Source of the DNA: JBGQMW01 sp963769845
Lineage (GTDB): Archaea > Thermoproteota > Bathyarchaeia > Bathyarchaeales > Bathycorpusculaceae
Assembly (NCBI GenBank): GCA_963769845.1
Contig: CAVYNL010000026.1
Coordinates: forward strand, 1-16,337
Direction of reading: 5' to 3'
Length of the DNA: 16,337 nt
Positions 1 to 7,402 of this stretch are shown one piece after another. The notes beneath the pieces are model-generated. The model was not told the DNA's origin and did not search any database. It saw only the letters and a list, made by a program, of their open reading frames with translations. Position numbers and translations under genes: made by a program. Each line of letters opens with the position of its first letter. Positions within the stretch are counted from its first letter, which is position 1.

Positions 1-51
1 CGCGTTCAACTGCTTCACAAGCACGTTCAATGGCTTTTTGCTCGGTTCCAT
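1..51 (-). CDS. Probable LSm/Sm-like RNA-binding protein, N-terminal 17 residues only (partial)
   Basis: A start codon at 51 on the minus strand opens a frame that runs without a stop to the window edge, reading MEPSKKPLNVLVKQLNA. The pattern of a short charged lead, then P-L-x-V-L and L-N, is how archaeal Sm-like (SmAP/LSm) proteins usually begin, just before the first strand of the Sm fold. Those proteins form rings that bind U-rich RNA. Upstream there is a well-formed TATA box (101-110, minus strand) at the right distance and an AAGGA motif at 65-69, although the latter is rather far (13 bases) from the ATG. Only 17 residues are visible, so the family is inferred from a short match; the gene start is better supported than its name. 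Confidence 0.5.
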   Translation of the reverse strand, partial: MEPSKKPLNVLVKQLNA

Positions 52-100
52 TCAAGCACACTGTTCCTTGAACTTGATTACACAATACCACAAACCATCA

Positions 101-110
101 CATATAAAAG
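101..110 (-). promoter_or_regulatory. Archaeal TATA box for the leftward LSm-like gene
   Basis: The minus strand reads CTTTTATATG, close to the archaeal TATA consensus. Initiation about 25-27 bases downstream would fall near 78, giving a leader of about 27 bases before the ATG at 51. This is inferred from sequence and spacing. Confidence 0.5.
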
Positions 111-260
111 TCTTATGAAAAGCAATTCCCGAAACAAAAAGCATTTTAGTCAATGGCCCCAAAATCGCGTCCAATCCTTAAAACGAAGGTCTTCCTCGAC
201 AGACACAACCGCAACCATTGACCTCTCCATCTGATGCTCGTGTCAATAGTAGAAAGAAAT

Positions 261-270
261 CTTACAAAAG
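261..270 (+). promoter_or_regulatory. Possible TATA box for the AIM24-family gene
   Basis: CTTACAAAAG preceded by a purine-rich stretch (GAAAGAAAT), which could act as a BRE. Initiation near 292 would give a leader of about 22 bases carrying the GGGGTG Shine-Dalgarno motif at 304-309. The match to the TATA consensus is weak. The rest of 111-260 shows no gene I can support. Confidence 0.3.
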
Positions 271-314
271 ATTGAAATAACTTTCGTCATAACAATGCAC
301 AAAGGGGTGTCTGA

Positions 315-1010
315 ATGAAATATGAGATAAAGTACAAACCGTCCTATTCAATGCTCGTCGTTAACTTTGAACAGGGCGAAACGATAACGGCAGAATCTGG
401 TGCCATGACTTACATGGACCCGAACATCGAGGTCCACACTAGAAAAAGAGAAAAAAGTCTTCTAGGTAGTCTCGGCCTCGCAATCGTCGGCAGGCAATCA
501 TTCTGGGTAAACGACTACACAGCCGTACAGGGACAAGGCGAAGCAGGATTCGTGTCAGCTCCAGTTGGCGACATTGAAATGTTGGAAATAAGTCCCAGCC
601 AAGGATACGTGATACAAAAGAGCGCCTACGTCGCGTCAACAAAAGACGTTGACCTGGACATCAAGTGGGAAGGCTTCACCAAAGGACTGTTCGGCCAAGG
701 ACTCTTCATGATAAAAGTCAAGGGCAATGGCAACCTGTTCATAAACACTTTCGGAGCAATAGACAAACACACATTGAAGCCTGGACAAACGCTGACAGTA
801 GATAACTTCCACCTGGTCGCTTTCAGCGACACCTGCACGTACAAGGTCACAAAATTCGGTGGACTAAAGGAAACAATACTCGGTGGAGAAGGACTTGTGA
901 CACAGATCACAGGACCAGGAGACATCTACATACAAACAAAGAACCTCAAAGAATTCGTCGATTGGCTGTGGGCGTTATTGGAACCAAGAGTCCAGTCAAG
1001 AGCACGCTGA
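315..1010 (+). CDS. AIM24 / TIGR00266 family protein
   Basis: The 231-residue product has the layout of the TIGR00266/AIM24 (DUF124) family: an N-terminal strand region with an ESGAM motif (residues 27-31), a glycine-rich middle (GQGEAGFVSAPVGD) and a C-terminal signature in which GGEGLVTQITGPGDIYIQT precedes a short amphipathic tail. Family members are beta-rich proteins of about 220-270 residues. The mitochondrial member AIM24 affects cristae and respiratory complex organisation, but the archaeal and bacterial role is not known. There is no signal peptide or membrane segment. The ATG at 315 is supported by the GGGGTG motif five bases upstream. It is followed by a 99-base gap and appears to be a single-gene unit. 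The family call is confident; no specific function should be assigned. Confidence 0.85.
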   Translation: MKYEIKYKPSYSMLVVNFEQGETITAESGAMTYMDPNIEVHTRKREKSLLGSLGLAIVGRQSFWVNDYTAVQGQGEAGFVSAPVGDIEMLEISPSQGYVIQKSAYVASTKDVDLDIKWEGFTKGLFGQGLFMIKVKGNGNLFINTFGAIDKHTLKPGQTLTVDNFHLVAFSDTCTYKVTKFGGLKETILGGEGLVTQITGPGDIYIQTKNLKEFVDWLWALLEPRVQSRAR

Positions 1011-1080
1011 GACCACGCATCCCTTTCTTCAGCAAGTTTGAACCGTGAACCGTGAAAGACTTTGTCTCTATTGGAACAAG

Positions 1081-1090
1081 AAAATAAAAT
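1081..1090 (+). promoter_or_regulatory. Possible TATA-like box for the dehydrogenase/dehydratase operon
   Basis: AAAATAAAAT lies about 25 bases ahead of the ATG codons at 1110 and 1119. If it is used, the transcript would be leaderless or nearly so, which is common in archaea. The match is A-rich but imperfect, so this is tentative. The gap before it (1011-1080) also holds two copies of GAACCGT in tandem at 1039-1052, of unknown meaning. Confidence 0.25.
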
Positions 1091-1109
1091 AGCACCCACA
1101 GTCTAGGAA

Positions 1110-2057
1110 ATGATCAAAATGAAGATTGTTGTTGTCGACCACATCTATCTGGGAGAGAAGCACTTAACGAAACTGCTATCCCTCGGCGATTTGAAAGTCT
1201 TTAAGGAACCTCCCAAGACTTCTGCCGAATTGAAAAAAAGAATAGAGGAAGCTAACATCGCGATTGTAGGCTGGAGCCAACTAACCAGAGACATCATCAA
1301 CTCTGCCAAGATGCTCAAGATGATCTCAATCTGGGCGACAACCTGCCACTATGTCGATCTTCAAGCTGCAAAAGAAAGAGGGATCATAGTAACGCATGTT
1401 CCTGGCTATGCCACGGAATCGGTGGCCGAATACACGTTTGCTTTGCTGCTAGCATCAGTCAGAAAACTAAACCTTGCAGACAGGCACGTCAGAAAAGGCC
1501 ACTTCGATTGGAGGCCATTCGGAGGCAGAGAGCTAGCGGGAAAAATCCTCGGCATAATCGGAACTGGCACCATCGGCTGTCGGGTCGCTGAAATAGCCAT
1601 GGCCTTCCGCATGCAGGTCTTAGGCTACGACAAGTATCCCAATCTGAAGAGAGCAGAGGAGATTGGGTTCAAATATGTTGACTTCAACAAACTGCTGAGG
1701 GACAGCGACGTGGTGACACTCCACGTTACTCTGACGCCAGAGACGGAGAAGCTCATAGGAAAAAAAGAAATTGCCATCATGAAGAACGACGCTGTAATAA
1801 TCAACACGTCTCAGGGAAAGGTCATAGACGAAAAGGCTCTGGCCGCAGCGCTGAAATCGGACAAACTGTCCTATGCAGGACTCGACGTGCTGGAGGAAGA
1901 GCCGCCGCTCAAGAATAACCCGCTGTTCAAACTGGACAACACCGTGCTTTCCCCACACATCGGTTTCAACACCGTCGAAGCAGAAGCGAGATGCACGGAC
2001 ATATGCGTGGACAACGTTGCAAAGTTTATAGAAGGAAAACAACAAAACACTTGCTAG
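1110..2057 (+). CDS. D-2-hydroxyacid dehydrogenase family protein with Gln at the catalytic Arg position
   Basis: The product (315 residues) has the two-domain form of NAD(P)-dependent D-2-hydroxyacid dehydrogenases, which normally interconvert 2-oxoacids and D-2-hydroxyacids. The Rossmann motif G-T-G-T-I-G is at residues 151-156, with acidic D174 in the later strand region (YDKYP) suggesting NAD rather than NADP. Of the catalytic Arg-Glu-His triad, Glu264 (EEEPP) and His283 (SPHIG) are present. The Arg of the usual N-x-x-R-G motif is replaced by Gln235 (INTSQGKVID, codon CAG). The N-terminal ATTCHYVDL also departs from the usual GTGYDNVDL-like text. Start choice is between ATG 1110 and 1119; MKIVVVDHI from 1119 resembles the usual family start. 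It ends 39 bases before the phosphomevalonate dehydratase large subunit on the same strand, so co-transcription is likely. Substrate is unknown. Confidence 0.85.
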   Translation: MIKMKIVVVDHIYLGEKHLTKLLSLGDLKVFKEPPKTSAELKKRIEEANIAIVGWSQLTRDIINSAKMLKMISIWATTCHYVDLQAAKERGIIVTHVPGYATESVAEYTFALLLASVRKLNLADRHVRKGHFDWRPFGGRELAGKILGIIGTGTIGCRVAEIAMAFRMQVLGYDKYPNLKRAEEIGFKYVDFNKLLRDSDVVTLHVTLTPETEKLIGKKEIAIMKNDAVIINTSQGKVIDEKALAAALKSDKLSYAGLDVLEEEPPLKNNPLFKLDNTVLSPHIGFNTVEAEARCTDICVDNVAKFIEGKQQNTC

Positions 2058-2096
2058 CTCATGCCGAATATGCTTGAAAACGAACGGTGAACCAAC

Positions 2097-3302
2097 ATGC
2101 ACTTAACAAGAGAAGAAGAGCAGATGCTCAAAGGAGAATTCGGCGCAGGAACACAGAAAGCGATGGAACTGCTCGTCGCAATAGGGGACGCATACGACGC
2201 CGAAAAGATGATTCCGATAAGTCGCGCACACGCCGCTTCCAGCGGTCAAGAAGGAGACCTGTACTTCGTCGAGCTTCTGGCCGACGGAGGGGCCAAATGC
2301 AGAGTCCCGACGAGCACAAACCCGGTCTATGACATCAAGTACTTCCACAGCCTGTTTGACATCCCAAAACACGAAGCGGAAGTAGCTCGAAGAGTGATGG
2401 AAGCCTACGAGCGAGTTGGCGCCATACTCAGCTGGAGCTGCGTTCCCTACCTGTCCGAGAACATCCCGCTCTACGGTGAACATGTCGCCTTTTCCGAATC
2501 GAGCGCCACACCCTATGTAAACTCTGTGATTGGCGCCTACACAAACCGAGAGGCAGCCCAAAGTGCCTTGGCCGCAGGAATTATAGGCAAGACTCCCAAG
2601 TACGGTCTTCACATCAAAGAAAACCGAAAAGGAACAACCCTTATCGACGTGAAAGCATCTCTCAGAGACGAATTTGACTACACACTTCTAGGATACTATA
2701 TTGGCAAGGCCATAGGCTACGGGATTCCTGTGCTAACCGGAATACCTCGACCTCCCAGCACAGAAGAACTCATAAACTTCTGTGCAATGTCCAACACGTC
2801 CGGCGCCATATCTATGTTCTACATACCAGGACACACGGTCGAGGCCTCAACCGTGAAGGAAGCATTTCATGGGGACACTCCGAAAGAGAAGATCACTGTA
2901 ACAGACACGGATCTTAGAGAGGTTTGTGAACAGCTCCAGACAACGGGCGAAAAAGCAGACTTCGTCCAGCTCGGATGTCCACATTACACGCTCAAACAGA
3001 TAGCGAAGGTCGCAGAACTGCTAGCTGGGAAGAGAATGCGCAGAGGCATGTCATTCTGGGTCTGCACATCAGCCACGACCAAAGTTTTGGCGGACAAGAT
3101 CGGGTACACGAGGACTATAGAAAAGGCGGGCGGACACTTAGTTGTGGACACGTGCATAGATGAGCCGTGCTGGATCGCCTACAAACAGAAAGTAGGCATG
3201 ACGGACTCGCCCAAAGGGGCTTATTACCGGCGGTTCAAGGAAGTCAGGCTGGCAAGACTTCAGGACTGTGTCGAAGCCGCCGTCAGAGAAAGGCGGAGAT
3301 GA
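2097..3302 (+). CDS. Phosphomevalonate dehydratase large subunit (aconitase X catalytic subunit)
   Basis: This 401-residue protein belongs to the aconitase X (former DUF521) family. In archaea the two-subunit form dehydrates (R)-5-phosphomevalonate to trans-anhydromevalonate 5-phosphate in the modified mevalonate pathway, in the cytoplasm. Visible family motifs are the SSATPYVNSVIGAYTNRE block (about residues 135-152), the following GIIGKTPKYGLH, GCPHYTLKQI (293-302) and the C-terminal DSPKGAYY. Cys115, Cys294 and Cys353 sit where family members carry the Fe-S cluster ligands; that assignment is by family knowledge and not proved here. The start is supported by GGTGA at 2086-2090, six bases ahead of the ATG. 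Its stop overlaps the first possible start of the small subunit, as expected for partners made together. Length is normal and no damage is seen. Another aconitase X substrate cannot be excluded, but the archaeal setting and small-subunit neighbour favour phosphomevalonate. Confidence 0.88.
   Translation: MHLTREEEQMLKGEFGAGTQKAMELLVAIGDAYDAEKMIPISRAHAASSGQEGDLYFVELLADGGAKCRVPTSTNPVYDIKYFHSLFDIPKHEAEVARRVMEAYERVGAILSWSCVPYLSENIPLYGEHVAFSESSATPYVNSVIGAYTNREAAQSALAAGIIGKTPKYGLHIKENRKGTTLIDVKASLRDEFDYTLLGYYIGKAIGYGIPVLTGIPRPPSTEELINFCAMSNTSGAISMFYIPGHTVEASTVKEAFHGDTPKEKITVTDTDLREVCEQLQTTGEKADFVQLGCPHYTLKQIAKVAELLAGKRMRRGMSFWVCTSATTKVLADKIGYTRTIEKAGGHLVVDTCIDEPCWIAYKQKVGMTDSPKGAYYRRFKEVRLARLQDCVEAAVRERRR
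3295..3302 (+). promoter_or_regulatory. Shine-Dalgarno site deciding the small-subunit start
   Basis: GGAGATGA is one base from the ideal GGAGGTGA and overlaps the large-subunit stop codon. It lies five bases ahead of ATG 3308, favouring that start over the overlapping ATG at 3299. Confidence 0.5.
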
Positions 3303-3307
3303 AGACC

Positions 3308-3724
3308 ATGAAAACCTCTTTGAAATGTCACAAGATCATAGGGGGCTATGGAGAAGGCGAGGCCCTAGTATCTCACGAACCCATATGTTTCTACCTTACA
3401 GACCCCAAGACGGGCGTCGTTAGGGAGAAAACACACGAGCTGGCAGGAAAAAACATTGCGAACAAGGTGCTCATATTCCCGTCAGGAAAGGCCAGCTCGG
3501 TCGTGCAGATAGACGGTCTGTTCAAGCTCGCATCGCACAACCTCGCCCCGAGGGCAATGATAGTCAAGGACGTGGAAACGGTACTGATAGTAAGCGCGTT
3601 CATAGCAAAGGTACCGCTGGTGGACAGGCTGGAGAAGGACCCGTTTGCGACTATTCACACGGGCGACCTCGTCAAGGTAGACGCTGACAAAGGCACAGTC
3701 GTGGTAGAAAGACTAAAGCCCTGA
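3308..3724 (+). CDS. Phosphomevalonate dehydratase small subunit (aconitase X swivel domain)
   Basis: The product (138 residues from ATG 3308, or 141 from ATG 3299) is the small swivel-domain partner (former DUF126) of the aconitase X enzyme encoded just upstream. The central text FPSGKASSVVQIDGLFKL corresponds to the serine-rich loop (usually P-x-G-x-x-S) that closes over the active site in the family. It is followed by NLAPRAMIV and a C-terminal beta segment with HTGDLVKVDADKGTVVV, typical of this fold. The GGAGATGA motif overlapping the upstream stop argues for translational coupling and for the 3308 start. The gene ends only 16 bases from the convergent aminotransferase stop, so the two transcripts must terminate in or through each other. 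Size is normal and the reading frame is intact. Confidence 0.87.
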   Translation: MKTSLKCHKIIGGYGEGEALVSHEPICFYLTDPKTGVVREKTHELAGKNIANKVLIFPSGKASSVVQIDGLFKLASHNLAPRAMIVKDVETVLIVSAFIAKVPLVDRLEKDPFATIHTGDLVKVDADKGTVVVERLKP

Positions 3725-3740
3725 GACAATCGAGTCCAAG

Positions 3741-4907
3741 CTACATCATACGTTCCAGAGTTTCCCGAATCCTTCTGAGCCCTTCGTTGACTTGCTCATA
3801 AGAAACGGAATAGGATATCCTTAGATGTCCCTTTCCCACATTTCCAAAACCTGAACCCGGCGCGGTCGCCACTCCAGCTTCTTTCAACAGATACGCGGCA
3901 AAGGTCTCATCTGACTTCTCAAAGTTCGAAAAATCCGGGAAAACGTAGAATGCCCCTTTCGGTATGGCATACGATAGAGGCTTGATTTTGCCAAGCTCAC
4001 TGAGCACGAGTCTTCTCCTCCTATCGTATTCAAGCACCATCTCTCGAACACATTGTTGCGGCCCTGTCAACGCGGCGAAGGCCGCCTTCTGAGATATCGC
4101 GTTCGGACAGAGCGTCGCGTAATAATGCAACTTTCGCAAAGTCGCAGAGAGTTTCTTCTCAGCCGCTATGTACCCGATTCTCCAACCCGTCATCGCATAA
4201 GCTTTTGAAAATCCGTTCACCGTTATCGTCCTGTCTTCCATGCCGGGTAATGAGCCGATGCTGATGTGTCTCTCGCCATCGTAGACGATTTTCTCGTATA
4301 TCTCGTCAGCGAAAACTATCAAATCATGCCGTTTCGCGACTTCTGCCACAGTCTCAAGGTCCTTTCTTGAAAAGACGCGTCCAGTCGGATTCGAAGGGCT
4401 GCACATCCAAATCATTCTGGTCTTCTCGGTCAGGCGGCTCTCTATGGCTTTCAAGTCTATTCCGTATTCTCTCTTCTCGTCAAGCGGAACTGGCACGGGC
4501 ACAGCTTCTGCAAGCAGCGTGTCCTCGTAATATGCAGGGTAGTACGGATCCAAAATCAGCGCTTCGTCGCCCGGATTCAGGAAACTCAACGCCGCAATCA
4601 GCATAGCTTCCTGAGAGCCAGACGTCACTGTAACTTCCGTTCGCGGGTCAGCATCAATCCCGTTCTCCACCCGGAGCTTGTCTGCTATTGCCTGACGCAG
4701 CTCCAACGTTCCATCAATTTCCGTGTAATGGGTAAAGCCTTTTCTGACGGCTTCAACAGCCGCTTCCGAAATGAAATCGGGCGTAATAAAATCTGGCTCA
4801 CCCTGCTCCATGTGTATGGCGTTCTCTGCCTTTGCCGAAAGCTCAAGCATCCTGCGGATCGCCGAGGGCTTTATCAGACCAGCTCTTCTAGAACAATCAG
4901 ACACCAT
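3741..4907 (-). CDS. Pyridoxal-phosphate aminotransferase, class I/II (aspartate/aromatic type)
   Basis: The 388-residue product is a fold-type I aminotransferase that moves an amino group between an amino acid and a 2-oxoacid using PLP in the cytoplasm. Key motifs in order: YTEIDGTLELRQAIA near 61-75, the SGSQEA cofactor loop (96-101), SPSNPTG with Asn173, DEIYEK with Asp201, the Schiff-base Lys235 in GFSKAYAMTGWR, and LRISYS near the C-terminus, which holds the Arg that binds the substrate carboxylate. Family members include aspartate, alanine and aromatic aminotransferases; the substrate cannot be read from this sequence. The ATG at 4907 is supported by an AGGGAG motif eight bases upstream and a TATA box at 4951-4960. 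It is transcribed toward the dehydratase operon. The frame is intact and length is normal. Confidence 0.88.
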   Translation of the reverse strand: MVSDCSRRAGLIKPSAIRRMLELSAKAENAIHMEQGEPDFITPDFISEAAVEAVRKGFTHYTEIDGTLELRQAIADKLRVENGIDADPRTEVTVTSGSQEAMLIAALSFLNPGDEALILDPYYPAYYEDTLLAEAVPVPVPLDEKREYGIDLKAIESRLTEKTRMIWMCSPSNPTGRVFSRKDLETVAEVAKRHDLIVFADEIYEKIVYDGERHISIGSLPGMEDRTITVNGFSKAYAMTGWRIGYIAAEKKLSATLRKLHYYATLCPNAISQKAAFAALTGPQQCVREMVLEYDRRRRLVLSELGKIKPLSYAIPKGAFYVFPDFSNFEKSDETFAAYLLKEAGVATAPGSGFGNVGKGHLRISYSVSYEQVNEGLRRIRETLERMM

Positions 4908-4950
4908 TCTGCGACTCCCTACGGACAGCAGTTGAGATCAAGTCAAGGTC

Positions 4951-4960
4951 CATATAACGA
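4951..4960 (-). promoter_or_regulatory. TATA box for the aminotransferase gene
   Basis: The minus strand reads TCGTTATATG. Initiation about 26 bases downstream would fall near 4928, leaving a leader of about 21 bases with an AGGGAG ribosome site. This suggests the aminotransferase has its own promoter and is not simply the tail of the exporter transcript. Confidence 0.45.
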
Positions 4961-5002
4961 TTGGCCTGTGCAACAGCCCGGTTTCATAGCGCACGCTAAA
5001 GA

Positions 5003-5758
5003 TTATTGTGATGTGTCTGTTCCTGTTTCTTCTCTGAATTGCAGTCTGTAGAATGAGCTGTACAATCCTTTCTGGCGCATAAGCTGTTCATGCGTGCCTC
5101 TTTCCACGATTTCGCCGTGATCGATCGTTAGGATTTCGTCGCACAGTCTGATCGTTGAGAGTCGATGTGCGATTATTATCGTCATTCTGTTTTGCATCAG
5201 TCTCTTCAAAGCTCTTTGGATCACCAGTTCGGTGTAGGCGTCAACTGAGGATGTTGCCTCGTCCAGCACTAGGATTTCGGGATTTGCGAGCAGTGTTCTG
5301 GCAAAGCTTATGAGTTGTCTTTGACCTATGGATATGTTTGAAGAACCTTCCTGTATGACGTAGTCGTAGTCGTTGGGAAGTTTCATTATGAAATCGTGGG
5401 CACCGATGGATTTCGCTGCGTCTACGACTTCCTGGTCTGACGCTTCAAGTTTCCCGAACCTTATGTTTTCCCTTATGGAAAGTGAAAAGAGAAACGAGTC
5501 TTGCAGCACTATGCTCATGCGGCCTCTCAAAGAAGCAAGCGGGATGTCTCTTATGTCATGCCCATTGATGAGGATTCTGCCTTCGCCTGGGTCGTAGAAT
5601 CTGGCGAGCAGGTTGATTATTGTGCTTTTTCCCGCGCCTGTCTGGCCGACAATCGCGAGTTTCATGTTGCGCTTCAGGGTGAAGTTGATGGTCTTTAAAA
5701 CTGGGACATCGATGTCGTACGCGAAATTGACGTTTTCGAATCTCACTTCTTCTATCAT
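5003..5758 (-). CDS. ABC exporter ATPase domain (consensus-site half), separate from its membrane domain
   Basis: This 251-residue product is a complete nucleotide-binding domain of the exporter (MsbA/TM288-like) class and powers substrate export at the membrane. Motifs: Walker A GQTGAGKST (38-46), Q-loop VLQDSFLF (84-91), signature NISIGQRQ (141-148, Gly-Gly replaced by Ile-Gly), Walker B ILVLDE with catalytic Glu167, and switch His198 in IIAHRLSTI. The catalytic residues are canonical, unlike those in the partner encoded upstream. Its ATG overlaps the stop of the membrane-domain gene (ATGA at 5755-5758). In most exporters the two domains are one chain of about 590 residues, and the join here falls at the natural linker. 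It could therefore be a true split with coupled translation or a one-base loss. No ideal Shine-Dalgarno motif is close to the ATG (GGAG lies about 13 bases away). Confidence 0.87.
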   Translation of the reverse strand: MIEEVRFENVNFAYDIDVPVLKTINFTLKRNMKLAIVGQTGAGKSTIINLLARFYDPGEGRILINGHDIRDIPLASLRGRMSIVLQDSFLFSLSIRENIRFGKLEASDQEVVDAAKSIGAHDFIMKLPNDYDYVIQEGSSNISIGQRQLISFARTLLANPEILVLDEATSSVDAYTELVIQRALKRLMQNRMTIIIAHRLSTIRLCDEILTIDHGEIVERGTHEQLMRQKGLYSSFYRLQFREETGTDTSQ

Positions 5759-6822
5759 TGCAGTGCGATACTCCTTTCAGGCGGTGCGTCTACGACTTCG
5801 ACTTTTGTGTCTATCACATCGAACATTCTTTCAATCGCAGACATCGCTGACTGGTACTGGTCATACATGGTTACAATGTCAACCAGCGGCATGAAATATG
5901 AGAACTGGTACTCGATAAAGGCTACAAGAATTCCCAACGTGATCGTGGGCGGTGCGGCCAACAGGGCATTGACGCCGAAGAACAGGATTATCATGGTTCC
6001 GATCAGTCTCAGTGCCATCACAAACGGCGTGTACGACGAGCCTATGAGGATGGCTCTAATCGTAGCCTTGACGTTTTCGTCTTGACTTTTTAGGAACTTC
6101 TTTTCTGTCTCTTTCTCCTGCGCGTAAGCTTGCGTGACTTTTATGCCTGCCAAGTCTTCCTGTAACCTTGCCGTCAACCCTGAAGTCGTGATTAACGTTC
6201 TCCTATAAGCAGCTCTTGAGTATTTTCCGAGGTACCAGACCAACACTATGGCCACGGGCAGAACCGAGATGGCCAGAAGTGACAGTCGAAGGTCAAGATA
6301 GAACATGATTGCGAAGGTGCCAAGTATCGAGGAGATGTCTACCAGAATGCTCGTTAGTCCAACTCTGATGAATATTCTGACGGTGTTGGCGTCGTTGGTC
6401 GGCCGGGAGATGATCCTTCCAGCTTCGCCTTCTGAAAAATACTTGAGGGAGATGACCTGCAGCTTTTCCATCATGTCGTCCCGCATCTTCGCAACCAATT
6501 TTTCTCCCACTATACGCATTTGATAGGTTTGGATGTACTGGAACAGGTAGTTGCCTAGAATGATAGCGACGAACAGGGGGATCCACCATATGAAGCCCGA
6601 AAGGTTCTTCGGCGTTATTATGCTGTCGATGGCTATCGCGTGCATGTAGGGGGCAACTAAGCCGGTGAAGGCACCGGCTATCGTGGCGGCAACGCCGATT
6701 TGCAGGTTTCGTTTGTGGGCTTGAGCGTACTTGTAGACCCTTCTAATCAAGACCCTGTCAGGGACTGTTCTTTTTCTCCTCTCTTCCTCTTTTGTCGAGA
6801 AAGTTCCGTATGAACCTGACAC
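5755..6822 (-). CDS. ABC exporter membrane domain (partner of the 5003-5758 ATPase)
   Basis: The 355-residue product is an exporter-type transmembrane domain (ABC type 1) with a basic cytoplasmic start, about six hydrophobic segments, and the family text FDVIDTKVEVVDAP just before the expected ATPase domain. It stops with RSIALQ where exporters usually continue directly into the ATPase. The next gene starts one base earlier in a different frame, so one added base near 5757-5758 would make a single half-transporter of about 605 residues. The start is GTG at 6822, which overlaps the TAG stop of the upstream exporter gene by one base and has GGTGA a few bases before it, so this is one operon. 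It would pair with the product of 6822-8665 as a heterodimer. Substrate is unknown; multidrug, lipid and peptide exporters share this form. Confidence 0.85.
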   Translation of the reverse strand: MSGSYGTFSTKEEERRKRTVPDRVLIRRVYKYAQAHKRNLQIGVAATIAGAFTGLVAPYMHAIAIDSIITPKNLSGFIWWIPLFVAIILGNYLFQYIQTYQMRIVGEKLVAKMRDDMMEKLQVISLKYFSEGEAGRIISRPTNDANTVRIFIRVGLTSILVDISSILGTFAIMFYLDLRLSLLAISVLPVAIVLVWYLGKYSRAAYRRTLITTSGLTARLQEDLAGIKVTQAYAQEKETEKKFLKSQDENVKATIRAILIGSSYTPFVMALRLIGTMIILFFGVNALLAAPPTITLGILVAFIEYQFSYFMPLVDIVTMYDQYQSAMSAIERMFDVIDTKVEVVDAPPERSIALQ

Positions 6823-7340
6823 TAGGAATCACCTGCTTCCCGTAGGATGGGTGAAGCTTTTTGGACAAACTGGGTTTCATAGACCTTCTTGTAGACGCCA
6901 TCTCTTGCCATGAGCTCCTCGTGTGTGCCAAATTCCGCTACTGAACCGTTCTCAAGGACCAGTATCTTCTTAGCCGTCTTTATCGTTGAGAATCTCTGCG
7001 CTATTATGAGGGTTGTCCTCGTCTTTGTTGCTTCTTCTATTGCTGATTGAATTTCTTGCTCCGTCTTCGCGTCCACAAAGGAGAGCGAATCGTCCATTAT
7101 CAGCATCCTCGGGTTGCCCACGAGCGCTCTTGCTATGGTTATTCTCTGCTTCTGCCCCCCAGAAAGGGTGACCCCCCTCTCCCCAACAGGCGTGTCGTAA
7201 CCAGATGGGAGGGATTCAATGAAATCGTGTATTCTAGCTGACTTGGCAGCTTGCACTATTTCATCGATCGAGGCGTCAGACTTACCGAAGGCAATATTCT
7301 CCCTCATCGTTCCAGAAAACAGGAAAACATCCTGCAGCAC
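6822..7340 (-). CDS. ABC exporter ATPase, C-terminal part (degenerate-site half; frameshifted from 7403-8665)
   Basis: This frame encodes the rest of the ATPase domain whose Walker A lies in the preceding frame. From the GTG at 7340 it holds the Q-loop (LQDVFLF), signature LSGGQ (59-63), a Walker B reading LIMDD where Asp84 replaces the catalytic Glu, and AQRFSTI where Gln115 replaces the switch His. These two changes are typical of the non-hydrolysing ATP site in heterodimeric exporters such as TM287/288. The frame is open upstream of the GTG as far as the C-run at 7411-7415. Reading across one added base there restores IQGGSIKIDG, the normal text between Walker A and Q-loop. The GTG is therefore probably not a real start, and the true gene is 6822-8665 with a shift. 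Confidence 0.82.
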   Translation of the reverse strand: MLQDVFLFSGTMRENIAFGKSDASIDEIVQAAKSARIHDFIESLPSGYDTPVGERGVTLSGGQKQRITIARALVGNPRMLIMDDSLSFVDAKTEQEIQSAIEEATKTRTTLIIAQRFSTIKTAKKILVLENGSVAEFGTHEELMARDGVYKKVYETQFVQKASPILREAGDS

Positions 7341-7402
7341 AACACCTATCTGCCGCCTGAGGGAAGCCAGCTTGATTTCGCGGATGTCCGTGCCATCTAT
7401 CT

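Noticed and set aside
1039..1052. GAACCGT tandem repeat
   Set aside because: Only two short copies; likely chance and no link to a promoter or gene end could be shown.
2087..2332. Arginine-rich rightward frame over the start of the dehydratase large subunit
   Set aside because: Low-complexity shadow translation of the real gene in another frame.
3167..3307. Longer N-terminus for the dehydratase small subunit
   Set aside because: It overlaps the large-subunit coding end in another frame and adds arginine-rich text alien to the swivel domain.
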